The position numbers and the translations under genes are program-made. Positions 1 to 7,659 of a stretch of DNA of 19,539 nucleotides are shown piece after piece (position 1 is the stretch's first letter; each line of letters opens with the position of its first letter). The DNA is taken from contig JALWVW010000142.1 of NCBI GenBank assembly GCA_027079365.1, positions 1-19,539 on the forward strand, written 5' to 3'. A model generated the notes under the pieces. It did no database searches and was not told where the DNA came from. It saw nothing but the letters and a program-made list of their open reading frames with translations. This DNA comes from Campylobacteraceae bacterium. Its GTDB lineage: Bacteria; Campylobacterota; Campylobacteria; Campylobacterales; Sulfurovaceae.

Positions 1-6
1 CATAGA

Positions 7-1218
7 TCAAAATGCCTCAAGAGAGAGCACTTTCTCCTCCTTCGTCTCTAGATCTTTGATCCAGACCGTACTGTTTTTCAGCTCATCTTCTCCGATGAGT
101 AAGGCATAGCGGGCATGTACCTTGTCTGCCCCTTTCATATGGCTTTTGAAGCCCTTGCTATTATACTCTACCGTGACCTTGTCGGTGATTCTTTTCTTTT
201 TTGCCAGAAGAAGGAGTCTCTTTACGGCTTCTGGTACCATAGCACCCAGATAGTAGCCTTCTCTTTCTCTTTCGGGCATTTGCACCAGTGGCATGATCCT
301 CTCGATTCCTAGAGCAAACCCGATACCGGGGGTAGGCTTGCCATCAAGATATTCGACCAGCTTGTCATAACGCCCCCCACCGGCAATAGCGGATTGAGAG
401 CCGATCTCGTTGCTGATAAACTCAAAGGCTGTTTTATTGTAGTAGTCTAGACCTCTGACGAGATTGGTATCTACGGTGTAAGAGATGCTTGCTCGGTCCA
501 GTAGGGCAGTGAGCTTTTTGAAATCTGCGTCACAGGCTTCGCAGAGATTGTCTATCAGCTTGGGAGAATCTGCCAGCAGTGTCTGACATTTTTTATTCTT
601 GCAGTCAAGCACACGGATCGGGTTACTGTCAATGCGTCGGTTGCAGTCCTCACAGAGATCAGATTTTATCTCTGTGAGGAATCCCACGAGATTCTCTCTG
701 TAGGCAGGCATACAGCTAGGGCAGCCCAGTGAATTGATCAGCAGGTCATAGCCGATACCCAGTGCATCAAAAATCTGTCCAATCATGGTGATGATCGTAA
801 AGTCCTCCAGTACGGAAGCCTCTCCGAAGCTTTCACAGCCAAACTGATGAAACTCTCTCAGTCGTCCTTTCTGTGGTCGTTCATAGCGGAACATAGGGCC
901 ATAGTAGTAGAACTTTTGCTTCATAGGCTGACGATCCAGCTTGGCAGAGACAAAGGCACGTACGATTCCGGCTGTGCCCTCAGGACGCATACAGACATCA
1001 TTGCCGCCTTTGTCCTCAAACTGATACATCTCTTTGCCTACGATATCAGAGCTCTCTCCAACAGAACGTCTGAATAGTGCCGTCTCTTCGAGGATAGGTG
1101 TTTCGATATAGCTGTAACCATACCTTTTGGCTATCTTAATAGCGGTAGTAACGATGTGTACAAAGCGTGCACTCTCGTCAAAGGTGAGGTCTTTCATGCC
1201 TCTTAGGGGGTTGATCAT
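7..1218 (-). CDS. hisS: histidyl-tRNA synthetase
   Basis: Class II aminoacyl-tRNA synthetase that charges tRNA-His in the cytoplasm, here 403 residues. Visible in order: motif 2 (FRYERPQKGRLREFHQFG, about residues 110-127), the histidine-specific LVRGLDYY (253-260), motif 3 (GIGFALGIERI, 298-308) and a C-terminal anticodon-binding domain. The insertion between motif 2 and the histidine loop has four cysteine pairs (C166/C169, C189/C192, C206/C211, C226/C229), which probably bind zinc. The frame stays open to a GTG at 1254, but the ATG at 1218 has AAGGA five bases upstream and gives the usual MINPLRGMKD start, so I chose it. It is the last visible gene of the ubiX-coaD-tmk-hisS run. A minus-strand ATG at positions 3-1, three bases past the stop, may begin the next gene (speA in Campylobacter, from memory). 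Confidence 0.97.
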   Translation of the reverse strand: MINPLRGMKDLTFDESARFVHIVTTAIKIAKRYGYSYIETPILEETALFRRSVGESSDIVGKEMYQFEDKGGNDVCMRPEGTAGIVRAFVSAKLDRQPMKQKFYYYGPMFRYERPQKGRLREFHQFGCESFGEASVLEDFTIITMIGQIFDALGIGYDLLINSLGCPSCMPAYRENLVGFLTEIKSDLCEDCNRRIDSNPIRVLDCKNKKCQTLLADSPKLIDNLCEACDADFKKLTALLDRASISYTVDTNLVRGLDYYNKTAFEFISNEIGSQSAIAGGGRYDKLVEYLDGKPTPGIGFALGIERIMPLVQMPEREREGYYLGAMVPEAVKRLLLLAKKKRITDKVTVEYNSKGFKSHMKGADKVHARYALLIGEDELKNSTVWIKDLETKEEKVLSLEAF

Positions 1219-1288
1219 GGGTATCCTTGGTATCAAAGGTATGTTGGCAAACACACCCTACGGTTTTTATTATATATTGAATGATGAA

Positions 1289-1864
1289 TTATAGCTCTAA
1301 GTAGCTGACTATCTTTTGATGGATCGTCTCGATGGGTTCTGTGGCATCAATAATGAGATGGTCGATTTCCAGTTTCTCCAGGCTCTCCTGCATATGTTTC
1401 TGTACGGCTAGCAGGTATTCCAGTCCTCTGAGCTCTATCCCGTCGAGATTTTTTTCTGAGGTTCTCTGTCGCAGTGTCTCCATGTTAGTCACAAAGAGAA
1501 TGATCTTCTCAGGGAAGTGTCCATCCAATGCAAAGTGATTCAGCTCCAGCAGTGTCTCGAAGCTGGAGGCATCATTAGCAAGTGCATAGCCTATACCGGA
1601 GAGAAATCCTCTGTCTGAGAGAATGGTTTTATCCGGATTTGGTTTGATCACCTCTTCATAATGTTCCGCACGGTCTGCCAAAAAAAGGAGTAACTCTGCC
1701 CTCTTGGAACCTAGTGAATCAGAGAGCAGTATCTCTCTGGCTTGTTCCCCAAAGGTCGTACCACCGGGTTCATGAGTGATGAGTAGTTCTGGGTGTTTGT
1801 CTGCAAGCATTGCTATCTGGGTACTTTTACCACAGGTATCTATGCCTTCAAAGAGTATCACCAT
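1289..1864 (-). CDS. tmk: thymidylate kinase
   Basis: Phosphorylates dTMP to dTDP with ATP, the last step specific to dTTP synthesis; cytoplasmic. The 191-residue protein is slightly short for the family (about 200-215). The P-loop GIDTCGKST lies at residues 7-15, the dTMP-binding THEPGGT at 30-36 and the DRG motif at 84-86 (SDRGFLSG). Its ATG overlaps the coaD stop by one base (TAATG), which implies translational coupling. hisS begins 70 bases downstream with its own ribosome binding site. Confidence 0.96.
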   Translation of the reverse strand: MVILFEGIDTCGKSTQIAMLADKHPELLITHEPGGTTFGEQAREILLSDSLGSKRAELLLFLADRAEHYEEVIKPNPDKTILSDRGFLSGIGYALANDASSFETLLELNHFALDGHFPEKIILFVTNMETLRQRTSEKNLDGIELRGLEYLLAVQKHMQESLEKLEIDHLIIDATEPIETIHQKIVSYLEL

Positions 1865-2349
1865 TATTTTCTATACTTTCGTATGAGTGCGAGCACTTCC
1901 GGGGTGACCAGGTGATTGATCTTTCCGTCAAAATTCAGAATGGTACGCACCACTGAGGAGCTGACAAAGGCGCGTTTGAGGCTGGGCATAAGATAGATGG
2001 TCTCCAGCTCCTCTTTGAGAGAGGCATTGGCATAGCCCATCTGGAGCTCATATTCGAAGTCACTCACAGCTCTAAGCCCCCGAATGATGATATTGGAGTC
2101 CAACTCATCCGAAAGGGTTACAAGCAGGCTGTCAAAGCCGACGACTTTAAGTTTGGGAAACTCTGTGGTGGCTGCTTTGACCATCTCAATGCGCTGCTCC
2201 AGGTCAAACATAGGCTTCTTGGCTTTAGAATCTGCTACTGCGACGATGATCTCGTCAAACATGGTGCAGGCTCGCTTGATGATGTCGAGATGCCCTACAG
2301 TCACAGGGTCAAAAGTGCCTGGATAGATCGCGCGTTTAATTGTATTCAT
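1864..2349 (-). CDS. coaD: phosphopantetheine adenylyltransferase
   Basis: Transfers AMP from ATP to 4'-phosphopantetheine to form dephospho-CoA, the penultimate step of CoA synthesis. At 161 residues it has the standard length. Visible signatures are the nucleotidyltransferase motif PGTFDPVTVGH (residues 10-20), the IIRGLRAVSDFEYELQM segment and the C-terminal MPSLKRAFVSSSVVR with the SSS-R loop. It lies 20 bases after ubiX and overlaps the tmk start by one base, so the three are almost certainly co-transcribed. Confidence 0.97.
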   Translation of the reverse strand: MNTIKRAIYPGTFDPVTVGHLDIIKRACTMFDEIIVAVADSKAKKPMFDLEQRIEMVKAATTEFPKLKVVGFDSLLVTLSDELDSNIIIRGLRAVSDFEYELQMGYANASLKEELETIYLMPSLKRAFVSSSVVRTILNFDGKINHLVTPEVLALIRKYRK

Positions 2350-2369
2350 TCTGCTGTTTCCATGTTGTT

Positions 2370-2906
2370 TTATGTGGGTACTATTCTACCCCATCTTTTA
2401 TAAAGGTCATGCTCGATACCCAAGACATCATACCATTTTCCGATGATAAACCGCTCCATCGCTTCGAGTGATCCAGCATCGGAGTAGTATCCCATCACCG
2501 GTGGGGCGATGATCACCCCCAAAGTCGCCAGTTTGTGCATATTTTCCAAAGCAATGGCAGAGAGGGGGAGTTCCCTGGGGGCCAGGAGGAGTTTTTTTTG
2601 CTCTTTGAGCGCAACTGCTGCGACACGGGTAGGCAGATTGTCACTGATACCGCAGGCGATCTTGGCAAGGCTGTTCATAGAGCAGGGGATGATGGCAGTA
2701 GCATCGACCTGAAAAGAGCCACTGGAGATAGAGGCTGCAATGTTGTCGCTGTTGTGTAGTGTCACCTGTTTGTGCTCAAAGCTCTCCACGGTCAAGGCAT
2801 GGTCTGAGACCACGACATGGGCTTCGATGCTTGCAGGCAGATGGTCTACGAACTTCTTACCTAGTTGTACCCCCGATGCGCCTGTAATGGCTATGACGAG
2901 TTTCAT
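2370..2906 (-). CDS. ubiX: flavin prenyltransferase UbiX
   Basis: Makes prenylated FMN, the cofactor of UbiD-type decarboxylases. In Campylobacterota the likely client is a UbiD-like decarboxylase of the futalosine menaquinone pathway (inference). The 178-residue flavoprotein-fold protein shows the flavin-binding TGASG near the N terminus (8-12), IPCSMNSLAKIACG with the conserved CSM, and the C-terminal signature APRELPLSAIALENM followed by APPVMGYY. Its ATG directly abuts the stop of the upstream AT-rich gene (TAAATG). The only good ribosome binding site, AGAGGGG about nine bases upstream, lies inside the last codons of that gene, so translation of the two is probably linked. Confidence 0.95.
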   Translation of the reverse strand: MKLVIAITGASGVQLGKKFVDHLPASIEAHVVVSDHALTVESFEHKQVTLHNSDNIAASISSGSFQVDATAIIPCSMNSLAKIACGISDNLPTRVAAVALKEQKKLLLAPRELPLSAIALENMHKLATLGVIIAPPVMGYYSDAGSLEAMERFIIGKWYDVLGIEHDLYKRWGRIVPT

Positions 2907-3482
2907 TTATTCATACCCCTCTATATTTTCTTTTAAGATGCTAATAAATTTATTTAGTTCAGAAGTCTGTTTTTTGTATGTATCTTTTATTGCATAAATT
3001 AATTCTTTTGAATACGAGTCAAGATGATTGCTTATGTTTTTTACAACATAAAGTAATTTTTCTAATTCTTCAAAAGAAAATTCTGCAATACTCATTTCTA
3101 AGTATAATTTTTCTGTTAAATAACCAAAATTATAAAATTGTGAAGTATGTCCAAACATGAAATCAAATACATAACTTTTAATATTAATAGCAAATGAATC
3201 ATTTTCGGAAAACAAATATATATTTTTATTCTTATCTTGCCCCCATATTAAACTACTATTGGTGTAAATTACGTTTGCCCATATAAAAGCAGCATGGGCA
3301 TAGTCCTCTTCAGGAAAGCCAATTTCATATTCGCAATAACCCAACATATGTAAATCTTCAATGCTGCCATCAAAATTACATATTATTTTGTTTCCCTCAC
3401 CATCTTTTAAGGAATTCAAAAAATCTTTGTATATTTTGATACTTTCATTAAGAAATGTTGTATCTGTAATAGGGGTTATCAT
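2907..3482 (-). CDS. unrecognised AT-rich protein upstream of ubiX
   Basis: A 191-residue soluble protein that I do not recognise. It has no signal peptide or membrane segment. The N-terminal half is acidic and aromatic (for example AAFIWANVIYTNSSLIWG); the last ~50 residues look helical and charged. Composition is unlike the neighbours: the 60-base stretches starting at 3061 and 3121 each have 13 G/C, against 29 of 60 in a sampled stretch of tmk. Codons are A/T-ending. The ribosome binding site is weak. The gene heads the ubiX-coaD-tmk-hisS run and its 3' end carries the ubiX ribosome binding site. Size, composition and position beside tRNA genes suggest acquisition by transfer. An orphan immunity-type protein is one possibility, but no motif proves it. 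Confidence 0.75.
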   Translation of the reverse strand: MITPITDTTFLNESIKIYKDFLNSLKDGEGNKIICNFDGSIEDLHMLGYCEYEIGFPEEDYAHAAFIWANVIYTNSSLIWGQDKNKNIYLFSENDSFAINIKSYVFDFMFGHTSQFYNFGYLTEKLYLEMSIAEFSFEELEKLLYVVKNISNHLDSYSKELIYAIKDTYKKQTSELNKFISILKENIEGYE

Positions 3483-3642
3483 GTATACTCATTTCTATAT
3501 TTTCTTGTTCTCTCTTTATATTAGGAGCACATTATCGTAATTTATGTAAATATTTCCAAGTAAAGCATGTGAACGAGATTTTACTGATGAAGATTATAGC
3601 AAAAGTAATTGAGAATTGTGTATGGTTAGAAAAGAAGTCAAA

Positions 3643-3717
3643 TGGAGCGGGCGAACGGGATCGAACCGTCGACCCTAACCTTGGCAAGGTTATGCTCTAC
3701 CGCTGAGCTACGCCCGC
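3643..3717 (-). tRNA. tRNA-Gly (GCC)
   Basis: The minus strand folds as a cloverleaf: acceptor GCGGGCG paired with CGCCCGC, a D arm with AGCTCAGCGGTAGAGC, anticodon stem TAACC/GGTTA around loop TTGCCAA (anticodon GCC), a T arm with GGTTCGATCCC, and an encoded CCA at 3645-3643. It is 75 bases with CCA and lies 18 bases after tRNA-Leu, probably in one transcript. Confidence 0.97.
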
Positions 3718-3735
3718 ATATCCATATGTATAGTG

Positions 3736-3821
3736 TGGTACCTCGGGTCGGAGTCGAACCGACACGGGCAAAGCCCACCAGATTTTGAGTCTAGCGTGTC
3801 TACCAATTCCACCACCGAGGC
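3736..3821 (-). tRNA. tRNA-Leu (CAA)
   Basis: Class II tRNA with a long variable arm. Acceptor GCCTCGG pairs with CCGAGGT (one G-T pair). The anticodon stem CTAGA/TCTGG encloses loop CTCAAAA (anticodon CAA, reading UUG). The variable arm is GGGCTTTGCCC, the T arm contains GGTTCGACTCC, and CCA is encoded at 3738-3736. Length is 86 bases. It is the first gene of a two-tRNA unit. Confidence 0.97.
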
Positions 3822-3845
3822 ATCGACCTGTAAAAGGTGAGTGGA

Positions 3846-3851
3846 ATTGTA
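3846..3851 (-). promoter_or_regulatory. -10 element for the tRNA-Leu/tRNA-Gly unit
   Basis: TACAAT on the minus strand, 24 bases before the tRNA-Leu 5' end, in the gap after the HU gene. No convincing -35 is seen, as is common in this phylum. Confidence 0.45.
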
Positions 3852-3874
3852 ATCAAGCGGGACTTAAAAATAGC

Positions 3875-4147
3875 TTACTTAACAGCCTCTTTGAGCAGTT
3901 TGCCCGGCTTGAACCTGACGCTGAACTTGGCAGGGACTTTTACCTTTCTGCTTGTACCTGGGATCGTGATCTCTCTGGCCTCTTTTTTGGTTGCCGTGAA
4001 GGAGCCAAAGCCAAGGAAAGAGACTGAATCTCGCTTGACAAGCGCCTCTGTAATAGTTTCGAGTGCTTTGTCTATCACTACTTCGGTATCTTTTTTGGAC
4101 AATCCACTTTTTGCTGCCACTTGTGCTATGAACTCCGCTTTTTTCAT
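3875..4147 (-). CDS. HU-family DNA-binding protein
   Basis: Small histone-like protein that bends and compacts DNA as a dimer. From the ATG at 4147 it has 90 residues, the normal HU length. It shows GFGSF at 46-50, a beta arm with the tip proline at P63 that would intercalate into DNA, and the closing FKPGK (79-83) for the usual FxxGK. An ATG-like start at 4186 would add 13 residues, but AAAGGGAAAGC directly before the 4147 ATG is the ribosome binding site. It stands alone, divergent from ftsK and upstream of two tRNAs on the same strand. Confidence 0.95.
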   Translation of the reverse strand: MKKAEFIAQVAAKSGLSKKDTEVVIDKALETITEALVKRDSVSFLGFGSFTATKKEAREITIPGTSRKVKVPAKFSVRFKPGKLLKEAVK

Positions 4148-4174
4148 GCTTTCCCTTTTGATAAATGATAGATT

Positions 4175-4180
4175 ATTGTA
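4175..4180 (-). promoter_or_regulatory. extended -10 element for the HU gene
   Basis: Minus-strand TGTGCTACAAT, with TACAAT at 4180-4175, about 27 bases before the HU start codon. The TG before C makes an extended -10, and the upstream DNA is AT-rich. Confidence 0.5.
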
Positions 4181-4320
4181 GCACAAATTTTTAATAAATC
4201 ATAGCAAATTACCAGTAATTGGGATAAAAATATTAACAAATGATAAGAAATGTGCAAAAAATACCCAATATCTCCCCTTGTTTTCCTCGCTGTGTGCACC
4301 ATGCTCTAATATTGATATGT

Positions 4321-4326
4321 TATAAT
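4321..4326 (+). promoter_or_regulatory. extended -10 element for ftsK
   Basis: TGTTATAAT, with TATAAT at 4321-4326, preceded by AT-rich DNA. It lies 37 bases upstream of the ftsK GTG start. No clear -35 box. Confidence 0.55.
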
Positions 4327-4363
4327 ATGGCAATCTAAAGCAGTGCAAGTCCAAGGAGTATGT

Positions 4364-6691
4364 GTGAAGATCACGATTATCATTACAGCCATTATTTTAC
4401 TTTTCGGTGCATTCTCTACAGTATTGCATGATTCTTCACTGGTCGGCAATATCGGAAAGATCATTGGAGATATCAATATAGAGCTGTTTGGCTACCTCGC
4501 CTATATCAATCTGCTCCTGCTGTTTTATCCTCTTTATCTCTTTTATACCAAACCCTGGCTTCTCAAGAGGCTAGATGGTTATGTGGGCTGGATACTTTTT
4601 ATGATATCTCTGGTACTTCTCCAGTCCTTGGCGATCGGAACAGTACATGCCGGATTTATCGGTCGTGAGATCCATGTGACGCTACTTCCTTTTATTGGCA
4701 AGGCGGGTGTGTGGCTCTTTTGGTTGATGATCTTTATGCTGGCATTGGTATTGGTGATTGACGATGAGTATGATTTTGCCACACTGTACGGGAAGATCAA
4801 AGCAGCATTTGGCAGAAAAAAAGAAGAGACTGAGGATATCTATGAGGAGGACGAAGAGGATGTTGACAGTGAAAGTAACAAGATCATGTCACTCAGTTCT
4901 CTCTACAGCACAGTCAGATCTCTCTTTCAAAACCCCTTTAACTTCCAGCGGAAGAGAGAGATAGAGGATATTCTTCATATGCCTCTGGAGCCGATCGAAG
5001 AGATCGGTGCACCACGCAATCTCAAGCAGCCTGCAAGTATGCAGGAGGAGCCAGCAGTAGCCACTCCTGAGCCCGAACCTGTTGCTGCACAGGAAGAGAT
5101 GCCTGTCCGGGAGGAGCCGCACTACAGTGATGACGAACTGGAGGCATTTTTGACACCAAAGCCAAAAGCCAAAGCCAAAACTGGTGCACCCAGAGCGGTA
5201 AGAAAAAGCAGTGTGAAAATCGTCAATGAATTGGAAGAAAATGCCAAGATACTCTCGCAGATAGAAAAAGGAAAGGTGGTAAAACCTAAAAACTTCCGTC
5301 TCCCCAAGATAGACTTTTTGCAGAAGCCTCCCAAAGTAGTGAAAAAAGTCAATGAGGCGGAGATAGACCGAAAGTCAGGCAACCTGCTGGAGAAGCTTCG
5401 CCTTTTTAAGATTAACGGAGATATCGTCCGCACCTATACTGGGCCGCTGGTAACCACTTTTGAATTCAAACCGGCTCCGGATGTCAAAGTCTCCAAAATA
5501 CTGGGACTTCAGGATGATCTGGCGATGGCACTGAGTGCAGAGACGATCCGTATCCAGGCACCGATACCGGGACGCGATGTAGTGGGTATTGAGATCCCGA
5601 ATGAAGGTAGGGATACGATCTATCTACGAGATATCCTGGAGAGCAAACTCTTCAAGGAGTCCTCTTCACCTTTGACTGTGGCACTGGGCAAAGATATCGT
5701 TGGAAAGCCTTTTATCACGGATATCAAGAAGCTGCCGCACCTGTTGATCGCAGGTACCACAGGCTCAGGAAAATCTGTCGGTATCAATGCGATGCTGATC
5801 TCTCTGCTCTATCGCAATGATCCCGATCACCTCAAACTGATGATGATCGACCCCAAGATGCTGGAGTTCAGCATGTATGACGATATCCCGCATCTCATCA
5901 CGCCGGTCATCACTGAGCCCAAAAAGGCGATCACTGCACTGGCCAATATGGTAGGAGAGATGGAGCGCAGATATAAGCTGATGGCAGAGAAGCGCACCAA
6001 AAATATCGACAACTACAATGAGAAGATCAAAACAGATGGTTCGGGAGATGAGGAGATGCCTTTTATCGTGATCATTATTGATGAGCTGGCTGACCTGATG
6101 ATGAATGGCGGCAAAGAGGTGGAGAACTCTATCGCCCGTCTGGCACAAAAATCCCGTGCCTGCGGCATCCATCTGATCGTAGCGACCCAGCGACCCAGTG
6201 TAGATGTCGTCACTGGTATCATCAAGGCCAACCTTCCTTCGCGCATGAGCTACCGCGTCAGCCAGCGTATCGACTCCAAGGTGATTCTGGATTCTATGGG
6301 TGCGGAGAGCCTGTTGGGGCAGGGAGATGGACTCTTTACGCCTCCGGGCACCGTAGGACTGGTGCGCCTCCATGCTCCCTGGGTCAAAGAGGAGGAGATC
6401 GAAGAGATCGCTGAATTTCTCAAGGCGCAACGACCGCCTGAATACGATGAGAGTTACCTGATCGTAGGAGGTGGCATCGGTGGAGAGGGTGATGGGGGAG
6501 GAGAGATTGATCTGGACGAGCTTTATGAGCAGGCCAAAGAGGTGATCTTGACAGATCAGAAAACCTCTATCTCCTATCTGCAGAGAAAATTGCAGATAGG
6601 TTATAACCGCTCTGCCAATCTGATTGACCAATTGACGCAGACCGGAGTACTCTCTGAGCCCAATGCAAAAGGACAGAGGGAGATACTTTAG
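4364..6691 (+). CDS. ftsK: DNA translocase FtsK
   Basis: Septum-anchored motor that pumps DNA during chromosome segregation and dimer resolution. From a GTG at 4364, with AAGGAG just upstream, it has 775 residues; the frame runs back to 4343 without a ribosome binding site. Four membrane segments lie at about 3-22, 40-62, 73-93 and 108-132. A linker to about residue 330 is acidic, then Pro/Glu-rich, then a KPKAKAKT stretch, and is much shorter than in E. coli FtsK. The motor has Walker A GTTGSGKS (464-471) and Walker B VIIIDE (D573, E574). A C-terminal winged-helix gamma domain (about 715-775, ISYLQRKLQIGYNRSANLI) should read the polar KOPS-like sequences. Monocistronic by layout and convergent with the DUF1801 gene. 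Confidence 0.96.
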   Translation: MKITIIITAIILLFGAFSTVLHDSSLVGNIGKIIGDINIELFGYLAYINLLLLFYPLYLFYTKPWLLKRLDGYVGWILFMISLVLLQSLAIGTVHAGFIGREIHVTLLPFIGKAGVWLFWLMIFMLALVLVIDDEYDFATLYGKIKAAFGRKKEETEDIYEEDEEDVDSESNKIMSLSSLYSTVRSLFQNPFNFQRKREIEDILHMPLEPIEEIGAPRNLKQPASMQEEPAVATPEPEPVAAQEEMPVREEPHYSDDELEAFLTPKPKAKAKTGAPRAVRKSSVKIVNELEENAKILSQIEKGKVVKPKNFRLPKIDFLQKPPKVVKKVNEAEIDRKSGNLLEKLRLFKINGDIVRTYTGPLVTTFEFKPAPDVKVSKILGLQDDLAMALSAETIRIQAPIPGRDVVGIEIPNEGRDTIYLRDILESKLFKESSSPLTVALGKDIVGKPFITDIKKLPHLLIAGTTGSGKSVGINAMLISLLYRNDPDHLKLMMIDPKMLEFSMYDDIPHLITPVITEPKKAITALANMVGEMERRYKLMAEKRTKNIDNYNEKIKTDGSGDEEMPFIVIIIDELADLMMNGGKEVENSIARLAQKSRACGIHLIVATQRPSVDVVTGIIKANLPSRMSYRVSQRIDSKVILDSMGAESLLGQGDGLFTPPGTVGLVRLHAPWVKEEEIEEIAEFLKAQRPPEYDESYLIVGGGIGGEGDGGGEIDLDELYEQAKEVILTDQKTSISYLQRKLQIGYNRSANLIDQLTQTGVLSEPNAKGQREIL

Positions 6692-6692
6692 C

Positions 6693-6728
6693 GGGTATGT
6701 CCAATTATCCTTATTGTTGGAGGTGCCC
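6693..6728. terminator. hairpin between convergent ftsK and DUF1801 genes
   Basis: GGGTA (6693-6697) pairs with TGCCC (6724-6728), and TCCAA (6700-6704) pairs with TTGGA (6717-6721), separated by a two-by-two internal loop, with a 12-base loop. It fills the gap between two convergent genes and touches the DUF1801 stop. There is no U-run, so factor-independent termination is uncertain. Confidence 0.35.
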
Positions 6729-7120
6729 TAAAGTTCGCTTTTGTGATTGCGCTGATTGCAACGCAGTTTTTTCATCTCATGGGCTTCTATGTTTAGAGTG
6801 ATACTCTCCTCTATCATTTCGCGTAGCAGTGTCTCATCCAAGTTCTCTATACTCTTGAAATACAAATGTCGCACTACCTTGCCCGTGCCCTCTAGTATAG
6901 GGTACTTCTCTTGGAGCTTTGCCCCTTTGCCAAATGCTACGACAAACAGATCAGCTCTGCTGCGCATCATGATGATCGTCCCATGTCTATCATGATAGGA
7001 GGTCTGCTTGGCATTTTTAGTCTCAGTGATTTGTGGAAAGGAGAGAAGGATTTTCCGTATAGCTTGAAGCAACTCAGCAAATGCACCTCTATTGTCTATC
7101 GCATACTGTGTTATGCTCAT
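6728..7120 (-). CDS. DUF1801 family protein
   Basis: A 130-residue cytoplasmic protein resembling the DUF1801 (YdhG-like) alpha/beta fold, whose function is not established. The match rests on overall pattern: an N-terminal helix, the central strand-rich part (GTIIMMRSRADLFVVAFGKG) and the C-terminal GKVVRHLYFKSIENLDETLL segment. Its start overlaps the DUF2164 stop by four bases (ATGA), and GGGGAG sits directly against the ATG, so it is probably translated by coupling. Confidence 0.7.
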   Translation of the reverse strand: MSITQYAIDNRGAFAELLQAIRKILLSFPQITETKNAKQTSYHDRHGTIIMMRSRADLFVVAFGKGAKLQEKYPILEGTGKVVRHLYFKSIENLDETLLREMIEESITLNIEAHEMKKLRCNQRNHKSEL

Positions 7121-7374
7121 CTCCCCGAAAACTCTGTAGGTATCTCTAGCTCATAGATCGCATCCATGATATTGTCTACTCTTGAGGCAAAACCCTCCTG
7201 TGCATCCTTGAGTCCTTTGTTGTAGTGATAGGCACCGATCTCTTTGGACATGAAGTCCAGCAAGAACTCTGCATCAAACTGTCCTATATCTTGATCCAGC
7301 TCATCATGAAAATAGGTTTTGACTTTTTCAACCAAGACGGACTTTTCCTGTGTTGTAAATTCTACGGTAGCCAT
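7117..7374 (-). CDS. DUF2164 family protein
   Basis: An 85-residue acidic protein matching DUF2164 by pattern: the N-terminal EKSVLVEKVKTYFHDELDQDIG, then FDAEFLLDFMSKEIGAYHYNKGLKDA. Function unknown. The ribosome binding site AAAAGGATACGC precedes the ATG. It is the first gene of a two-gene unit with the DUF1801 gene, and the pairing of two small uncharacterised families may be informative. Confidence 0.75.
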   Translation of the reverse strand: MATVEFTTQEKSVLVEKVKTYFHDELDQDIGQFDAEFLLDFMSKEIGAYHYNKGLKDAQEGFASRVDNIMDAIYELEIPTEFSGR

Positions 7375-7403
7375 GCGTATCCTTTTACCTTTTTGTCTGG
7401 CTT

Positions 7404-7409
7404 ATTGTA
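7404..7409 (-). promoter_or_regulatory. extended -10 element for the DUF2164-DUF1801 pair
   Basis: Minus-strand TGCTACAAT, with TACAAT at 7409-7404, about 29 bases upstream of the DUF2164 start. Same form as the HU promoter. No clear -35. Confidence 0.5.
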
Positions 7410-7478
7410 GCATATTTATTAGTACAGTCCTATCTCTCTCTTTGCAGACCAGTAGTGCTGAGACTATGCAAGAACCTA

Positions 7479-7562
7479 TGGAAGTGGAGAGTTTACTCCC
7501 ACAACAAAGTGCATCTATACATCTTATTGATATCCTTGATGAGGGTAAACTCTCCACTTCCA
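7479..7562. repeat. 18-bp perfect inverted repeat in the gap after metE
   Basis: TGGAAGTGGAGAGTTTAC at 7479-7496 is the exact reverse complement of GTAAACTCTCCACTTCCA at 7545-7562, with 48 bases between. Pairing can continue inward by a T-G and a C-G pair. Neither strand has a U-run after the stem. No convincing gene covers it. Confidence 0.85.
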
Positions 7563-7659
7563 AAAACCATGAGATCTTGCACAATCTCTACGCTATAATA
7601 ATGCGTTTCAAGGGGAATGAAAGCACTCTACAGTGTTGCAGCATATAACTAGGAGAGCA

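Noticed and set aside
3483..3874. tRNA-linked integration site of a genomic island
   Set aside because: Only one atypical gene lies beside the tRNAs, with no integrase and no repeated tRNA end found in the window.
5041..5200. Repetitive Pro/Glu and KPKAKAKT coding stretch in ftsK as a tandem repeat
   Set aside because: It is the low-complexity linker expected in FtsK, with no regular repeat unit.
5765..6631. 288-codon open frame on the minus strand inside ftsK
   Set aside because: Antisense shadow of the conserved FtsK motor; composition follows the codon pattern of ftsK and no family features are seen.
7479..7562. Inverted repeat read as an integron attC site or an insertion-sequence end
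   Set aside because: No GTTRRRY/RYYYAAC core sites, no integrase or transposase nearby and no target duplication seen.
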